13,125 nucleotides of DNA. It comes from DATACN01 sp038215095. GTDB lineage: Bacteria > Actinomycetota > Thermoleophilia > Solirubrobacterales > Thermoleophilaceae. The stretch covers positions 1 to 13,125 of the forward strand of contig JBBQRG010000077.1 in NCBI GenBank assembly GCA_038215095.1, given 5' to 3'. The first letter of the stretch is position 1; every line of letters begins with the position of its first letter. This document shows positions 1 to 6,155 of this stretch, piece by piece. Position numbers and translations under genes: made by a program. The notes below the pieces were generated by a model. The model was given only the letters and a program-made list of their open reading frames with translations. It did no database searches and was not told the DNA's origin.

Positions 1-529
1 TGTCCTCGGCGCGCTGGATCGCCAGGCCGACGTCGGCCATCTCCTCGCCCACTCCGGTCGCGGCCTCGGAGATCTTCACCTGCGCCTCGGCGGCCGAGTA
101 CTGCGCCTTGATGACCTCCTTCTTCGTCCGGAAGGCCTCGATCTTGGCGCGCATCTTCGCCTCGGAGTCGGTGAGCGCCTGCTGCTGCGCCTCGAGCTCT
201 GTGACCTGCTGGTCGAGCGACTGCAGCTCGGTCTGCGCGACGGTCTTGCGCTCGAGCGCCGTGCGCGCGAGGTCCTCCTTGCCCTGCGACAGCGCCTGGC
301 GCGCCTGGGTGTCGAGCTTGACCACCTGCTGCTCGAGCTTCGAGGACTGCATCTGCAGGCGCTTCTTGGACGTCACCACGTCGGCGATGCCCTTCTTCAC
401 GTTCTGCAGGTGCTCGAGCTGCTTGTTGTAGCCGTAATCGAGCGTCTCGCCCGGATCCTCGGACTTGTCGAGGAGCTTCGAGATCTTGGCCTTCACGACC
501 GTTGACATGCGACCCGCCAGCCCTGGCAT
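1..529 (-). CDS. pspA: PspA/IM30 (phage shock protein A) family protein, 3' end cut by window edge
   Basis: The protein is almost entirely charged, heptad-like helix, as in the PspA/IM30/Vipp1 family, which coats and stabilises the inner face of the cytoplasmic membrane under stress. Visible family features are an N-terminal amphipathic stretch (VVKAKISKLLDKSEDP), then the pattern DPGETLDYGYNKQLEHLQNVKKGIADV... and a long coiled coil with QARQAL and EDLARTALERK. About 170 residues are present; family members have roughly 220-280, so the C-terminal part lies beyond position 1. Two in-frame ATG starts exist, at 529 and 508. The 529 start has a strong Shine-Dalgarno GGGAGG at 537-542, 7 bases away; the 508 start (MSTVVKAK) matches the usual family N-terminus better but has no good ribosome site. 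It is the last visible gene of the minus-strand run from 3160, 51 bp after the lipoprotein gene. Family assignment is firm; the start is less so. Confidence 0.85.
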   Translation of the reverse strand, partial: MPGLAGRMSTVVKAKISKLLDKSEDPGETLDYGYNKQLEHLQNVKKGIADVVTSKKRLQMQSSKLEQQVVKLDTQARQALSQGKEDLARTALERKTVAQTELQSLDQQVTELEAQQQALTDSEAKMRAKIEAFRTKKEVIKAQYSAAEAQVKISEAATGVGEEMADVGLAIQRAED

Positions 530-580
530 TGGCGCGCCTCCCTTTCGTTGCGAGCTCGGGTGGTACCGCCGGAAGACTAC

Positions 581-1069
581 TCAGGCCGAGGTGCCCGGCG
601 GAGCGGCCGGCTCCGCCAGCTGGCGCCACTCGGTGAACTTGCCGCGCTTGATCCTGAAGCGGACGCGGGCACTGCCCTTGCACGCGCCGCCAGGGCCGCG
701 CCGCAGCTTGAAGGAGGCGAGGCTCGTGGCGCCCTCGTCCTCGATCGTCGTGACGTCCGCGCGGCACGGCAGCGTGCGGTTGAAGAGGACCGCCGCCGCG
801 TGGTTTGGCAGCCTGATGGTCCGGCTCTGCTGCACGATGGCGTTGCGCGCGAAGTAGGAGGCGGCGCGGTCGTACTCGCCGGCGTTCAGCGAGCGGCTCC
901 AGTCGCGGATCGCGGCCGCGTCCGACGGCGCCTTCCCGGGCGATGCCGGCGCCGCGCGCGGCGCGGTGGGCTGCTTGGAGGTCGTCGTCGACGCGGATGG
1001 CTTGTCGCTCCCGCCACCGCAGCCGGCGACCGCGAGCGCGGCCAGCAGCGCCAGCCCCGCGCGCCTCAT
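581..1069 (-). CDS. Small secreted lipoprotein with possible NTF2/SnoaL-like domain
   Basis: This 162-residue protein begins with a classic lipoprotein signal: MRRAGLALLAALAVAGC, with the lipobox VAGC and the lipidated Cys at residue 17. A Gly/Ser/Thr/Pro-rich linker follows (18-48). The remaining part, about 50-152, starts DAAAIRDWSRSLNAGEYDRAASYFARNA, a helix pattern like that of NTF2/SnoaL-like or DUF4878-like domains of surface lipoproteins. Two cysteines (102 and 130) could form a disulfide outside the cell. The ATG overlaps the stop of the upstream ctaG-like gene (shared ATGA, 1066-1069), so the two are probably translationally coupled and made together. The function is unknown. The neighbourhood hints at an envelope or oxidase-assembly role, but that is inference only. 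Confidence 0.75.
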   Translation of the reverse strand: MRRAGLALLAALAVAGCGGGSDKPSASTTTSKQPTAPRAAPASPGKAPSDAAAIRDWSRSLNAGEYDRAASYFARNAIVQQSRTIRLPNHAAAVLFNRTLPCRADVTTIEDEGATSLASFKLRRGPGGACKGSARVRFRIKRGKFTEWRQLAEPAAPPGTSA

Positions 1070-1875
1070 CCGGCGGCCGCCGCTGTGCGCTCGTCGGCGC
1101 GGTCCTGCTCCTGGGCCGAGCGGTAGAAGAAGAACGCGACGCTCGAGAGCATCACGAGCAGGTCGAGCGCCATCATCATGCCGCCGGCGATCTGCTGGTC
1201 GGTGAGCGGCGAGAGGCCGTGCAGCTCGGCACGGTCGCCGTAGAAGGCCACGTAGGCGGGCGTGCTCATGATGATGAAGGCCATGCCCAGGAGCATGCCC
1301 GGCAGCCGCGAGCCCAGCAGGTAGGGCACCTTCCACAGGTCGGCCGGCAGGTGGCGCCGCTTGGGCTCGATCACCGACCACCAAACGACCAGCGAGCCGG
1401 CCACGAAGCTCTCGTGCTGGAGCGCATGGATCAACGGGTGCCGCGAAGCCGCCACGAAGAGGAATGCGAGGTGCCAGCCGTAGAGGATCACTATCCACAT
1501 CGGAACCGCCACCTTCGGCTGGCGCAGCACGCGGAAAGCGCGGCGCAGGCCGTGGCGGTGCGCGAGCGCCACGAGCAGCGGCCGCGGCAGCAGGAAGACG
1601 AGGACGGGCGTTCGTATGCCGATCAACAGCAGTGGCGCGGACAGGTCGGCGATCAGCAGGTGCTGGCCCATGTGCGCCGAGAGCAGGTCGGTGCCGAGCG
1701 TGTCGACCGGCGACAGGAGCCCGATCGCGGTGAGCGACATGCCGCCGTACCAGGCGGCCTGCTGGCCCGCCGGCACGCGGTAGCCGCGCGACGCCAGGAT
1801 CCGGACGGCGCGCGCGTACAGCGCGATCGCGAGCGCGATGAGCACGACCACCGCGGGATCGAACTTGAAGCTCAC
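1066..1875 (-). CDS. ctaG: CtaG-like cytochrome c oxidase assembly factor (caa3_CtaG family)
   Basis: The 269-residue product is a polytopic membrane protein with about seven hydrophobic segments (roughly 8-26, 43-55, 76-97, 122-142, 158-170, 190-210, 229-251). It carries the histidine motifs expected in the caa3_CtaG family: AHMGQHLLI (H68, H72), YGWHLAF (H135) and HALQHESF (H150, H154), plus a late DQQIAGGMMM loop. In Bacillus this family is needed for maturation of caa3 oxidase, probably around the CuA/CuB copper sites. The family is distinct from the proteobacterial Cox11/CtaG. The start is GTG at 1875, without a strong ribosome site. It lies 40 bp downstream of the acyl-CoA dehydrogenase stop and overlaps the lipoprotein start by 4 bases. 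No oxidase subunit genes are in this window, so its partner is not visible here. Confidence 0.85.
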   Translation of the reverse strand: MSFKFDPAVVVLIALAIALYARAVRILASRGYRVPAGQQAAWYGGMSLTAIGLLSPVDTLGTDLLSAHMGQHLLIADLSAPLLLIGIRTPVLVFLLPRPLLVALAHRHGLRRAFRVLRQPKVAVPMWIVILYGWHLAFLFVAASRHPLIHALQHESFVAGSLVVWWSVIEPKRRHLPADLWKVPYLLGSRLPGMLLGMAFIIMSTPAYVAFYGDRAELHGLSPLTDQQIAGGMMMALDLLVMLSSVAFFFYRSAQEQDRADERTAAAAG

Positions 1876-1888
1876 CGCTCTGAATTGT

Positions 1889-1905
1889 GGCGGGCCGGGC
1901 CCGCC
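1889..1905 (-). repeat. GC-rich hairpin between acyl-CoA dehydrogenase and ctaG
   Basis: A perfect 7-bp inverted repeat (GGCGGGC, 3-base loop, GCCCGCC) fills the 40-bp gap between the dehydrogenase stop at 1916 and the ctaG start at 1875. There is no T-run after it on the minus strand, so it is not a standard intrinsic terminator. It could lower readthrough or mark mRNA processing. In DNA this GC-rich, such a short stem can also arise by chance. Confidence 0.3.
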
Positions 1906-1915
1906 GGTGCCGGCG

Positions 1916-3160
1916 CTAGGCCGCGGCGGGCTCCAGCGACTCCGCGGCGGCCCTCAGGCGCTCCTGGTAGTCGGCGCGCTGCATGCGCGAGACGACAAGC
2001 CGCTGCACCTGGGCCGTGCCCTCGAAGATCTGGTAGATCTTGGCGTCCCGGAACCACTTCTCGAGGGGGCACTCGGTGGTCTGCGCGTAGGGGCCGACCA
2101 GGTCCATCAGGGCCGTGGTGGCCCACATCGTCACGTCGCCGGCCTTCAGCTTCGACATCGAGCCCTGGCCGCCGGTCATCGGCATGCCGTTGCGGCCCAT
2201 CCAGGCCGCGCGGTACACGAGCAGCCGGGCGCACTCGATCTCCGTGGCCACGTCGGCGAGGGTCTGCTGCGTGCGCTGCTGCTCGAGCACGGGCACGCCC
2301 TCCTCGGTCTTGTCCTCGAGGTAGCCGAGCGTCCACTCGTAGGCGGCCTGGGCGATGCCGAGCGCGGAGGCGCCCACCAGCGGCCGCGTGATCTCGAACG
2401 TCGCGAGCGCTCCGGAGGAGCGGCCGGTGGACTGGCCCGAGCGGGCACGCTCGAGCTTCTTCTCGAGCTTGTCGGGACCGCCCAGCAGGTACTCCATCGG
2501 GATGCGGCAGTCCTCGAGGACGACCTCGGCGGTCTGCGAGGCGCGGATGCCGATCTTGTCCTCCTTCTTGCCCTGCGAGAGCCCGGGCGTGTCCTTCGGG
2601 ACGATGAACGAGGCCTGGCCGCGGTGACCGAGCTCGGGGTCCACGCTGGCGATGACCACGTTCACGTCGGCGATGCCGCCGTTGGAGATGAAGACCTTGG
2701 TGCCGTTCAGGACCCACTCGTCGCCGTCGCGCCTGGCGGTGGTGCGAAGCGACTTGACGTCGGAGCCCGCGCCGGCCTCGGTGACCGCATAGGCGCCGAG
2801 CTTGATCTCGTCGCCCTCGCCGAAGCACTCGGGCAGCCAGCGGCCGATCTGCTCCGGCGTGCCGGACGAGGCGATGCCGGCGGCGGCCAGCGAGGAGGCA
2901 GAGATCGCGAGCGCGATGCCCGCACAGCCCCAGTGCAGCTCCTCGGTGTAGAGCACGCTCATGATCCCGTCGGCGTCCATGCCCATGCGCTGGATGTGCT
3001 CGATCCCGTGGAGCTTCCACTCGCGGGCGGCCTTGATGACCTCCCAGGGCACGCTCTGCTCGCGGTCGTGCTTCACGGCGACGGGACGGATCACGTCGGT
3101 GGCGAACTTGCGGCAGTAGCGCTGGAACTCGAGCTGCTCGTCGCTGAGCCTGAAATCCAC
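1916..3160 (-). CDS. Acyl-CoA dehydrogenase, operator-controlled
   Basis: This 414-residue flavoprotein has the full acyl-CoA dehydrogenase fold and would catalyse FAD-dependent alpha,beta-desaturation of an acyl-CoA, the first step of beta-oxidation. The N-terminal helical domain begins FRLSDEQLEFQRYCRKFA. The FAD/substrate signature AYAVTEAGAGSD is at 123-134. The catalytic base is E380 in KIYQIFEGTAQVQRLVV, the position used by medium- and short-chain enzymes. The ADP-binding loop usually written QxxGGxG reads LMDLVGPYA (351-359), which is atypical. The start is GTG at 3160, backed by GGAGG at 3169-3173 with 8-base spacing. A 16-bp palindrome at 3192-3207 lies just upstream and also precedes the thiolase at the other end of the window. 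The gene leads a minus-strand run into ctaG, the lipoprotein and pspA. The natural chain length of the substrate cannot be read from the sequence. Confidence 0.9.
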   Translation of the reverse strand: MDFRLSDEQLEFQRYCRKFATDVIRPVAVKHDREQSVPWEVIKAAREWKLHGIEHIQRMGMDADGIMSVLYTEELHWGCAGIALAISASSLAAAGIASSGTPEQIGRWLPECFGEGDEIKLGAYAVTEAGAGSDVKSLRTTARRDGDEWVLNGTKVFISNGGIADVNVVIASVDPELGHRGQASFIVPKDTPGLSQGKKEDKIGIRASQTAEVVLEDCRIPMEYLLGGPDKLEKKLERARSGQSTGRSSGALATFEITRPLVGASALGIAQAAYEWTLGYLEDKTEEGVPVLEQQRTQQTLADVATEIECARLLVYRAAWMGRNGMPMTGGQGSMSKLKAGDVTMWATTALMDLVGPYAQTTECPLEKWFRDAKIYQIFEGTAQVQRLVVSRMQRADYQERLRAAAESLEPAAA

Positions 3161-3178
3161 GGGTGAAACCTCCGCTGG

Positions 3179-3235
3179 CCGGTTGGGGCGATTGACTGGT
3201 CAGTCAACCAAGGAGAAGAATACCCCAACGACCGG
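3179..3235. repeat. Outer inverted repeat around the acyl-CoA dehydrogenase operator
   Basis: CCGGTTGGGG at 3179-3188 is mirrored by CCCCAAC-GA-CCGG at 3223-3235: ten paired bases with a 2-base bulge. The arms enclose the palindrome at 3192-3207, slightly off centre. They may be a second binding site, an mRNA leader structure, or chance in GC-rich DNA. Confidence 0.35.
3192..3207 (-). promoter_or_regulatory. TetR-type operator palindrome upstream of acyl-CoA dehydrogenase
   Basis: TTGACTG-GT-CAGTCAA is a perfect 7+2+7 palindrome 32-47 bases before the GTG at 3160. The same palindrome, with AC in the centre and with matching flanks (CGA before and CCAA after on the plus strand), precedes the thiolase at 13089-13104. 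Size and symmetry fit a TetR-family repressor, a common type of regulator of acyl-CoA catabolism. No repressor gene is in the window, so the regulator is unnamed. The site also lies between the divergent dehydrogenase and CWB2 genes and could affect both. Confidence 0.7.
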
Positions 3236-3257
3236 CCCGCGCGGCCGCCTCTGGTCG

Positions 3258-3271
3258 GCTGGGCCCCCAGC
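3258..3271 (+). repeat. Small inverted repeat abutting the CWB2 gene -10 hexamer
   Basis: GCTGGG-CC-CCCAGC is a perfect 6+2+6 inverted repeat ending one base before the putative -10 hexamer TATCGT at 3272. It would sit in the promoter spacer and could be an operator. The evidence is position and symmetry only. Confidence 0.25.
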
Positions 3272-3277
3272 TATCGT
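3272..3277 (+). promoter_or_regulatory. Putative -10 element of the CWB2 lipoprotein gene
   Basis: TATCGT fits TANNNT. It ends 6 bases before an in-frame TTG (3284) and 12 before the GTG (3290), with no Shine-Dalgarno between. This suggests a leaderless or very short-leader mRNA. No good -35 hexamer was found. Confidence 0.4.
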
Positions 3278-3289
3278 CCGCGGTTGCCC

Positions 3290-4456
3290 GTGAGCCGCAC
3301 CCTCCTCGCCGCCATCTTTTTCGCTGTTTGCTGCGCAATCGGCGGCTGCAGCCTGGGCAGCGAGCCCAGCCGCCCGCCGCAGCTGGGCGCGAAGTCCAGC
3401 GACTCCCAGGCCGTCGTCAAGCTGGGCTTCCCCTCCAGCGCCACCAAGAACACGATCCGGGTCGGAGGCGGCGACGCCACCGCCGATGCCGCGGGCGTGG
3501 CGAGCGCGCTGTTCCCCTCGACGGGCGACTCCAGCCGCCCGACGGCCGTCGTGCTCGTGGACAAGAACGACTGGCAGGGAGCGGTGACCGCCGCGGTGCT
3601 GGCCGGCAGCCCGATCGCCGCGCCGCTGCTCCTCAGCGACGGCGGCGACCTCCCGCCTGTCACCAAGGACACGCTGAGCCGACTCAAGCCGCGCGGCTCG
3701 GACCTCTCGCGCGACGCCCAGGTGATCCGCATCGGCCAGAACGCGGCGCGCCCCGACGGCTTCAAGACGGCCGTCATCGAGGGCAAGGACGCCTATGACC
3801 GCGCCGCCTCGATCGACCGCTTCGTGTCGGCCGCGCGGGGCAAGCCCTCGAAGGACGTCGTGGTGGTGTCGGGCGAGCGCGCCGAGTGGGCAATGCCCGC
3901 CGCCGCCTGGGCCGCGCGCTCCGGCGACTCGGTACTGCCCGTGAAGCGAAACTCGGTCCCCGCGCCGGTCGCAAAGGCGCTGCGCCAGCACATACGCCCC
4001 AACATCTACGTGCTCGGCCCCGAGAGCGTGATCGGCAAGGGTGCCGCCGCGGCGCTGGGCAAGCTCGGCCGCGTGCACCGCATACAGGGGTCCACGCCGG
4101 TCACGAACGCGATCGCCTTCGCCCGCTGCTGCCAGGGCTTCGGCTGGAACGTGACCGTGCCCGGCTACAACTTCACGCTGGCCAGCACCTCGCGCCCGCT
4201 CGACGCGGCCGCGGCGGCGGCGCTCGCCACCCGCGGGGTGTTCGCGCCGCTGCTGCTCACCGACCGCGCAGCCCAGCTGCCACCCCCGCTCGAGACCTAC
4301 TTCCTGAGCGTGCAGCCCGGCTACGAGGACGACCCGAGCCAGGCCGTCTACAACCGCGTCTGGGTGCTGGGCGACGACAAGACGATCTCCGTGCCGGAGC
4401 AGTCGCGCCTCGATCAGATCACCGAGCTGGTCCCGGTCCAGGCGAACGCCCCATAG
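3290..4456 (+). CDS. Lipoprotein with cell wall-binding repeat 2 (CWB2)-like domains
   Basis: From the GTG at 3290 the product is 388 residues and starts MSRTLLAAIFFAVCCAIGGC, a signal peptide with lipobox IGGC and lipidation Cys at residue 20; an in-frame TTG at 3284 would add two residues. The mature part contains three related alpha/beta units resembling CWB2 repeats (PF04122). Unit 1 is TIRVGGGDATADAAGVASALFP followed by TAVVLVDKNDWQGAVTAAVLAGSPIAAPLLL. Unit 2 is KDAYDRAASIDRFV followed by DVVVVSGERAEWAMPAAAWAARSGDSVLPV. Unit 3 has the repeated pattern near NAIAFARCCQGFGWNV and GVFAPLLLTD. In Firmicutes CWB2 triplets anchor proteins to the S-layer or wall; in GC-rich actinobacteria many stand-alone members are of unknown role. 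Here the domain has its own lipid anchor and no added enzyme domain. The stop TAG is part of the putative -10 of the next gene. Confidence 0.75.
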   Translation: MSRTLLAAIFFAVCCAIGGCSLGSEPSRPPQLGAKSSDSQAVVKLGFPSSATKNTIRVGGGDATADAAGVASALFPSTGDSSRPTAVVLVDKNDWQGAVTAAVLAGSPIAAPLLLSDGGDLPPVTKDTLSRLKPRGSDLSRDAQVIRIGQNAARPDGFKTAVIEGKDAYDRAASIDRFVSAARGKPSKDVVVVSGERAEWAMPAAAWAARSGDSVLPVKRNSVPAPVAKALRQHIRPNIYVLGPESVIGKGAAAALGKLGRVHRIQGSTPVTNAIAFARCCQGFGWNVTVPGYNFTLASTSRPLDAAAAAALATRGVFAPLLLTDRAAQLPPPLETYFLSVQPGYEDDPSQAVYNRVWVLGDDKTISVPEQSRLDQITELVPVQANAP

Positions 4457-4459
4457 TCT
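4454..4459 (+). promoter_or_regulatory. Putative -10 element for the 87-residue protein (leaderless)
   Basis: TAGTCT lies exactly 7 bases before the GTG at 4467, where transcription would start at the start codon. Its first three bases are the stop codon of the upstream gene. The identical hexamer and spacing occur at 5579-5584. Confidence 0.5.
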
Positions 4460-4466
4460 TTCGCCT

Positions 4467-4730
4467 GTGAGTGAGTACGAGCGCCCCGACCGCCTCGAGC
4501 GCGAGCCCACCGTCGAGGACGTGCGCCAGCTCTTCGGCGCATCCACCCCCCACTTTGCGCTCCAGCTGCGCAACCGCATCCGCGTGCTGATCCAGGGGCT
4601 CGCGCCCGACCATCCGGCACGCCTCGAGGGCGAGCGCGAGATCCTGCGGCTCGACGCGATCGCACAGGGCTCCGAGCAGCGCGGCCCGATCCAGGAGCAC
4701 GAGGACGGCCTCCCCAGCTACCGCGGCTGA
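4467..4730 (+). CDS. Conserved-looking small hypothetical protein, 87 aa
   Basis: I do not recognise this family. The protein is soluble and highly charged, with no signal peptide, membrane segment or cysteine. It reads MSEYERPDRLEREPTVEDVRQLFGASTPHF, then a central helix-rich stretch LQLRNRIRVLIQGLAPDHPARLEGEREILRLDAIAQG and a polar tail ending DGLPSYRG. Coding is supported by clean high-GC third positions, its tight fit between flanking genes (10 bp after the CWB2 stop, 16 bp before the methyltransferase), and the -10 hexamer set for a leaderless GTG start. The VEDVRQLFGASTPHFALQLRNRI segment could be a small helical binding domain. It may be co-expressed with the methyltransferase. Confidence 0.65.
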   Translation: MSEYERPDRLEREPTVEDVRQLFGASTPHFALQLRNRIRVLIQGLAPDHPARLEGEREILRLDAIAQGSEQRGPIQEHEDGLPSYRG

Positions 4731-4746
4731 GCGGCTGCCGCCGGCC

Positions 4747-5520
4747 GTGGAGCGCGCGCGGCCGCTGCTAGACCCGGAGGCGCGCGAGGCCGGCTCGCTC
4801 GCGCCGGGCGGCTACCTGGACCTGCTCGGCCCGTCGCAGCCCGAGTCCACCGGACTGATCCAGAACTTCATGCTCTCGTCCGCGGTGCCGCGTGTGTACG
4901 AGCGCTGGTGGCGGCCCGCCTGGGGGCGGCTGGCCAAGGGCGTCTTCGGTCCCGGCATGGCCGACGAGCACCGGATCGCCCGCCTGCTGCTCGGCCTCTC
5001 CCCCTCCGACGGCGTGCTCGACGTGGGCTGCGGCACCGGCAACTTCACGCGCGACTTCGCGCGCTCGGTCGGCCCCGGCGGGCTGGTTGTCGGGATCGAC
5101 CTGTCGGAGACGATGCTCGCGCGCGCCGTCGAGGACACGCGCCGCGCCGGCCTCGACCAGGTGGCGTACGTGCGCGGCAACGCCCAGGAGCTGCCGTTCC
5201 GGCCGCAGAGCTTCGACGCCGTGTGCTGCTTCGCCGCCATCAACCTGTTCGCGGATCCGATGCGGGCGATCGACTCGATGACGCGCGTGCTCACGCCGGG
5301 CGGGCGGATCGCGCTGTTCACCAGCGTGCGCGGCCGCTCTGCCCCGCTACGGACCGTGGAGTCGGTGCTCGAAGCGCGAAGCGGCGCGCGAATGTTCGAG
5401 CGCGACGAGCTGACCCGCGCACTCGAGGAGCGCGGCTACGCGGAGATTCGCCAGCGAATCACAGGCATAACCCAGTTCGTGGGCGCTCGGCAGGAGGAAC
5501 CCCGTCAGCGCGTCCCTTAG
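4747..5520 (+). CDS. Class I SAM-dependent methyltransferase
   Basis: This 257-residue protein has the Rossmann-type methyltransferase core. Motif I is VLDVGCGTGNF (90-100), the acidic residue that binds the SAM ribose is D118 in VVGIDLSETMLARA, motif II follows as NAQELPFRPQSFDAVCCFAAINLF (145-168), and motif III is VLTPGGRIALF (181-191). The pattern matches UbiE/COQ5- and methyltransferase_11-type enzymes that act on small molecules, quinones or lipids. An N-terminal extension of about 85 residues includes PRVYERWWRPAWGRLAKGVFG (49-69), seen in similar actinobacterial enzymes, so the GTG at 4747 is plausible although no ribosome site precedes it. The substrate cannot be assigned. It probably shares a transcript with the 87-residue gene upstream. 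Confidence 0.85.
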   Translation: MERARPLLDPEAREAGSLAPGGYLDLLGPSQPESTGLIQNFMLSSAVPRVYERWWRPAWGRLAKGVFGPGMADEHRIARLLLGLSPSDGVLDVGCGTGNFTRDFARSVGPGGLVVGIDLSETMLARAVEDTRRAGLDQVAYVRGNAQELPFRPQSFDAVCCFAAINLFADPMRAIDSMTRVLTPGGRIALFTSVRGRSAPLRTVESVLEARSGARMFERDELTRALEERGYAEIRQRITGITQFVGARQEEPRQRVP

Positions 5521-5578
5521 CGCGCGTCCGGACCCGCGTGCTGCCCGCGGCCACACGCGCCCCCTACGCCACCGGGAG

Positions 5579-5584
5579 TAGTCT
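5579..5584 (+). promoter_or_regulatory. Putative -10 element for the UspA-like gene (leaderless)
   Basis: TAGTCT sits 7 bases before the ATG at 5592, matching hexamer and spacing at 4454-4459. There is no Shine-Dalgarno between it and the ATG and no recognisable -35. Confidence 0.5.
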
Positions 5585-5591
5585 GCGCGGT

Positions 5592-6065
5592 ATGGCATGG
5601 ACGTTCAGCGTGCTGGTAGTCGCGAACGTCACCGCCACCTCCAAGGAGCTGGTGGCGGCCCTGTCGGAGCGCGCGCAGCGCGACCCCTGCACCTTCACCC
5701 TCGTCGTGCCCGCCCCGGTCGGGGGCAGCATCGGCCGCGAGGCCGCCAAGCGAACCCTCGACGACGCGCTCGCACGGCTGCGCGAGGAGGGACTCGAGGC
5801 CGTCGGCTCGGTGGGCGACCACGACCCGCTCGGCGCCGTGGCCGACCACTACACCCCGCAGGCCTTCGACGAGATCGTGATCTCGACCCTGCCCACTGGC
5901 GTGTCCAAGTGGCTGCAGGTGGACCTGCCACACCGCATCGAGCGGGCCACCGACGCGACGGTCACGCACGTGATCGCCGAGCCCCAGCGAGCCGAGGCGC
6001 GCGTGGAGCACATCGAGAAGCAGCCGGCCGGCCTCGGCCTGCTGACGGCGTTCCGGGCGCTTTAG
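5592..6065 (+). CDS. Small UspA-like alpha/beta protein
   Basis: The 157-residue product has alternating strands and helices that look like a universal stress protein fold. An initial strand FSVLVVANVTATSKELVAAL is followed by FTLVVPAP (34-41). A charged helix EAAKRTLDDALARLREEGLEAVGSVGDHDPLGAVADH comes next, then the conserved-looking segment AFDEIVISTLPTGVSKWLQVDLPHRIERATDATVTHVI (91-128). The last segment resembles the end of Usp-type domains, where G-x-S-rich turns bind phosphate; here STLPTGVSKW replaces the usual G-2x-G-9x-G(S/T) pattern, so nucleotide binding is uncertain. The much longer open frame that begins further upstream is an overlap with the methyltransferase in another frame; the true start is the ATG at 5592 with a -10 hexamer 7 bases before it. 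It ends next to a stem-loop shared with the convergent dehydrogenase gene. Confidence 0.7.
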   Translation: MAWTFSVLVVANVTATSKELVAALSERAQRDPCTFTLVVPAPVGGSIGREAAKRTLDDALARLREEGLEAVGSVGDHDPLGAVADHYTPQAFDEIVISTLPTGVSKWLQVDLPHRIERATDATVTHVIAEPQRAEARVEHIEKQPAGLGLLTAFRAL

Positions 6066-6081
6066 GGCTCCTCGCGATCGC

Positions 6082-6125
6082 GAACGTCCATTTCGTACCG
6101 CTATAGGGGTACAAACCGGACGTTC
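6082..6125. terminator. Composite stem-loop between convergent genes
   Basis: An outer perfect 8-bp inverted repeat (GAACGTCC at 6082-6089, GGACGTTC at 6118-6125) encloses an inner one (GTACC at 6095-6099, GGTAC at 6108-6112) flanked by TTT and AAA that can extend the inner stem over one bulged base. It sits between the plus-strand stop at 6065 and the minus-strand stop at 6156, the expected place for a bidirectional terminator. No T-tract follows on either strand, so it is not a canonical intrinsic terminator, although many actinobacterial terminators lack one. Confidence 0.5.
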
Positions 6126-6155
6126 ACCGCTTCGCGCGAAAAGCAGCCGGCGCGG

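Noticed and set aside
574..579. TAGTCT on the minus strand as a separate pspA promoter
   Set aside because: The hexamer matches the leaderless set but is 44 bases from the start, which has a good ribosome site, and there is no -35; kept as a possibility only.
1889..1905. Intrinsic terminator between the dehydrogenase and ctaG
   Set aside because: The stem is only 7 bp and there is no T-run; it is listed as a repeat and not as a terminator.
943..2391. Long plus-strand open frames (including 943-2391 and 1838-3166) opposite ctaG and the dehydrogenase
   Set aside because: They are Arg/Ala/Gly/His-rich, show no domains and lie antisense to clear genes; long open frames on the opposite strand are common in GC-rich DNA.
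3200..4579. A 459-residue minus-strand open frame opposite the CWB2 gene
   Set aside because: Low-complexity His/Arg/Gly composition with no motif; the plus strand carries a signal peptide and repeat domain in the same place.
4908..5591. Extending the UspA-like protein back to 4908
   Set aside because: That part overlaps the methyltransferase in a different frame and is Arg/Ala-rich nonsense; the -10 hexamer 7 bases before ATG 5592 supports the short form.
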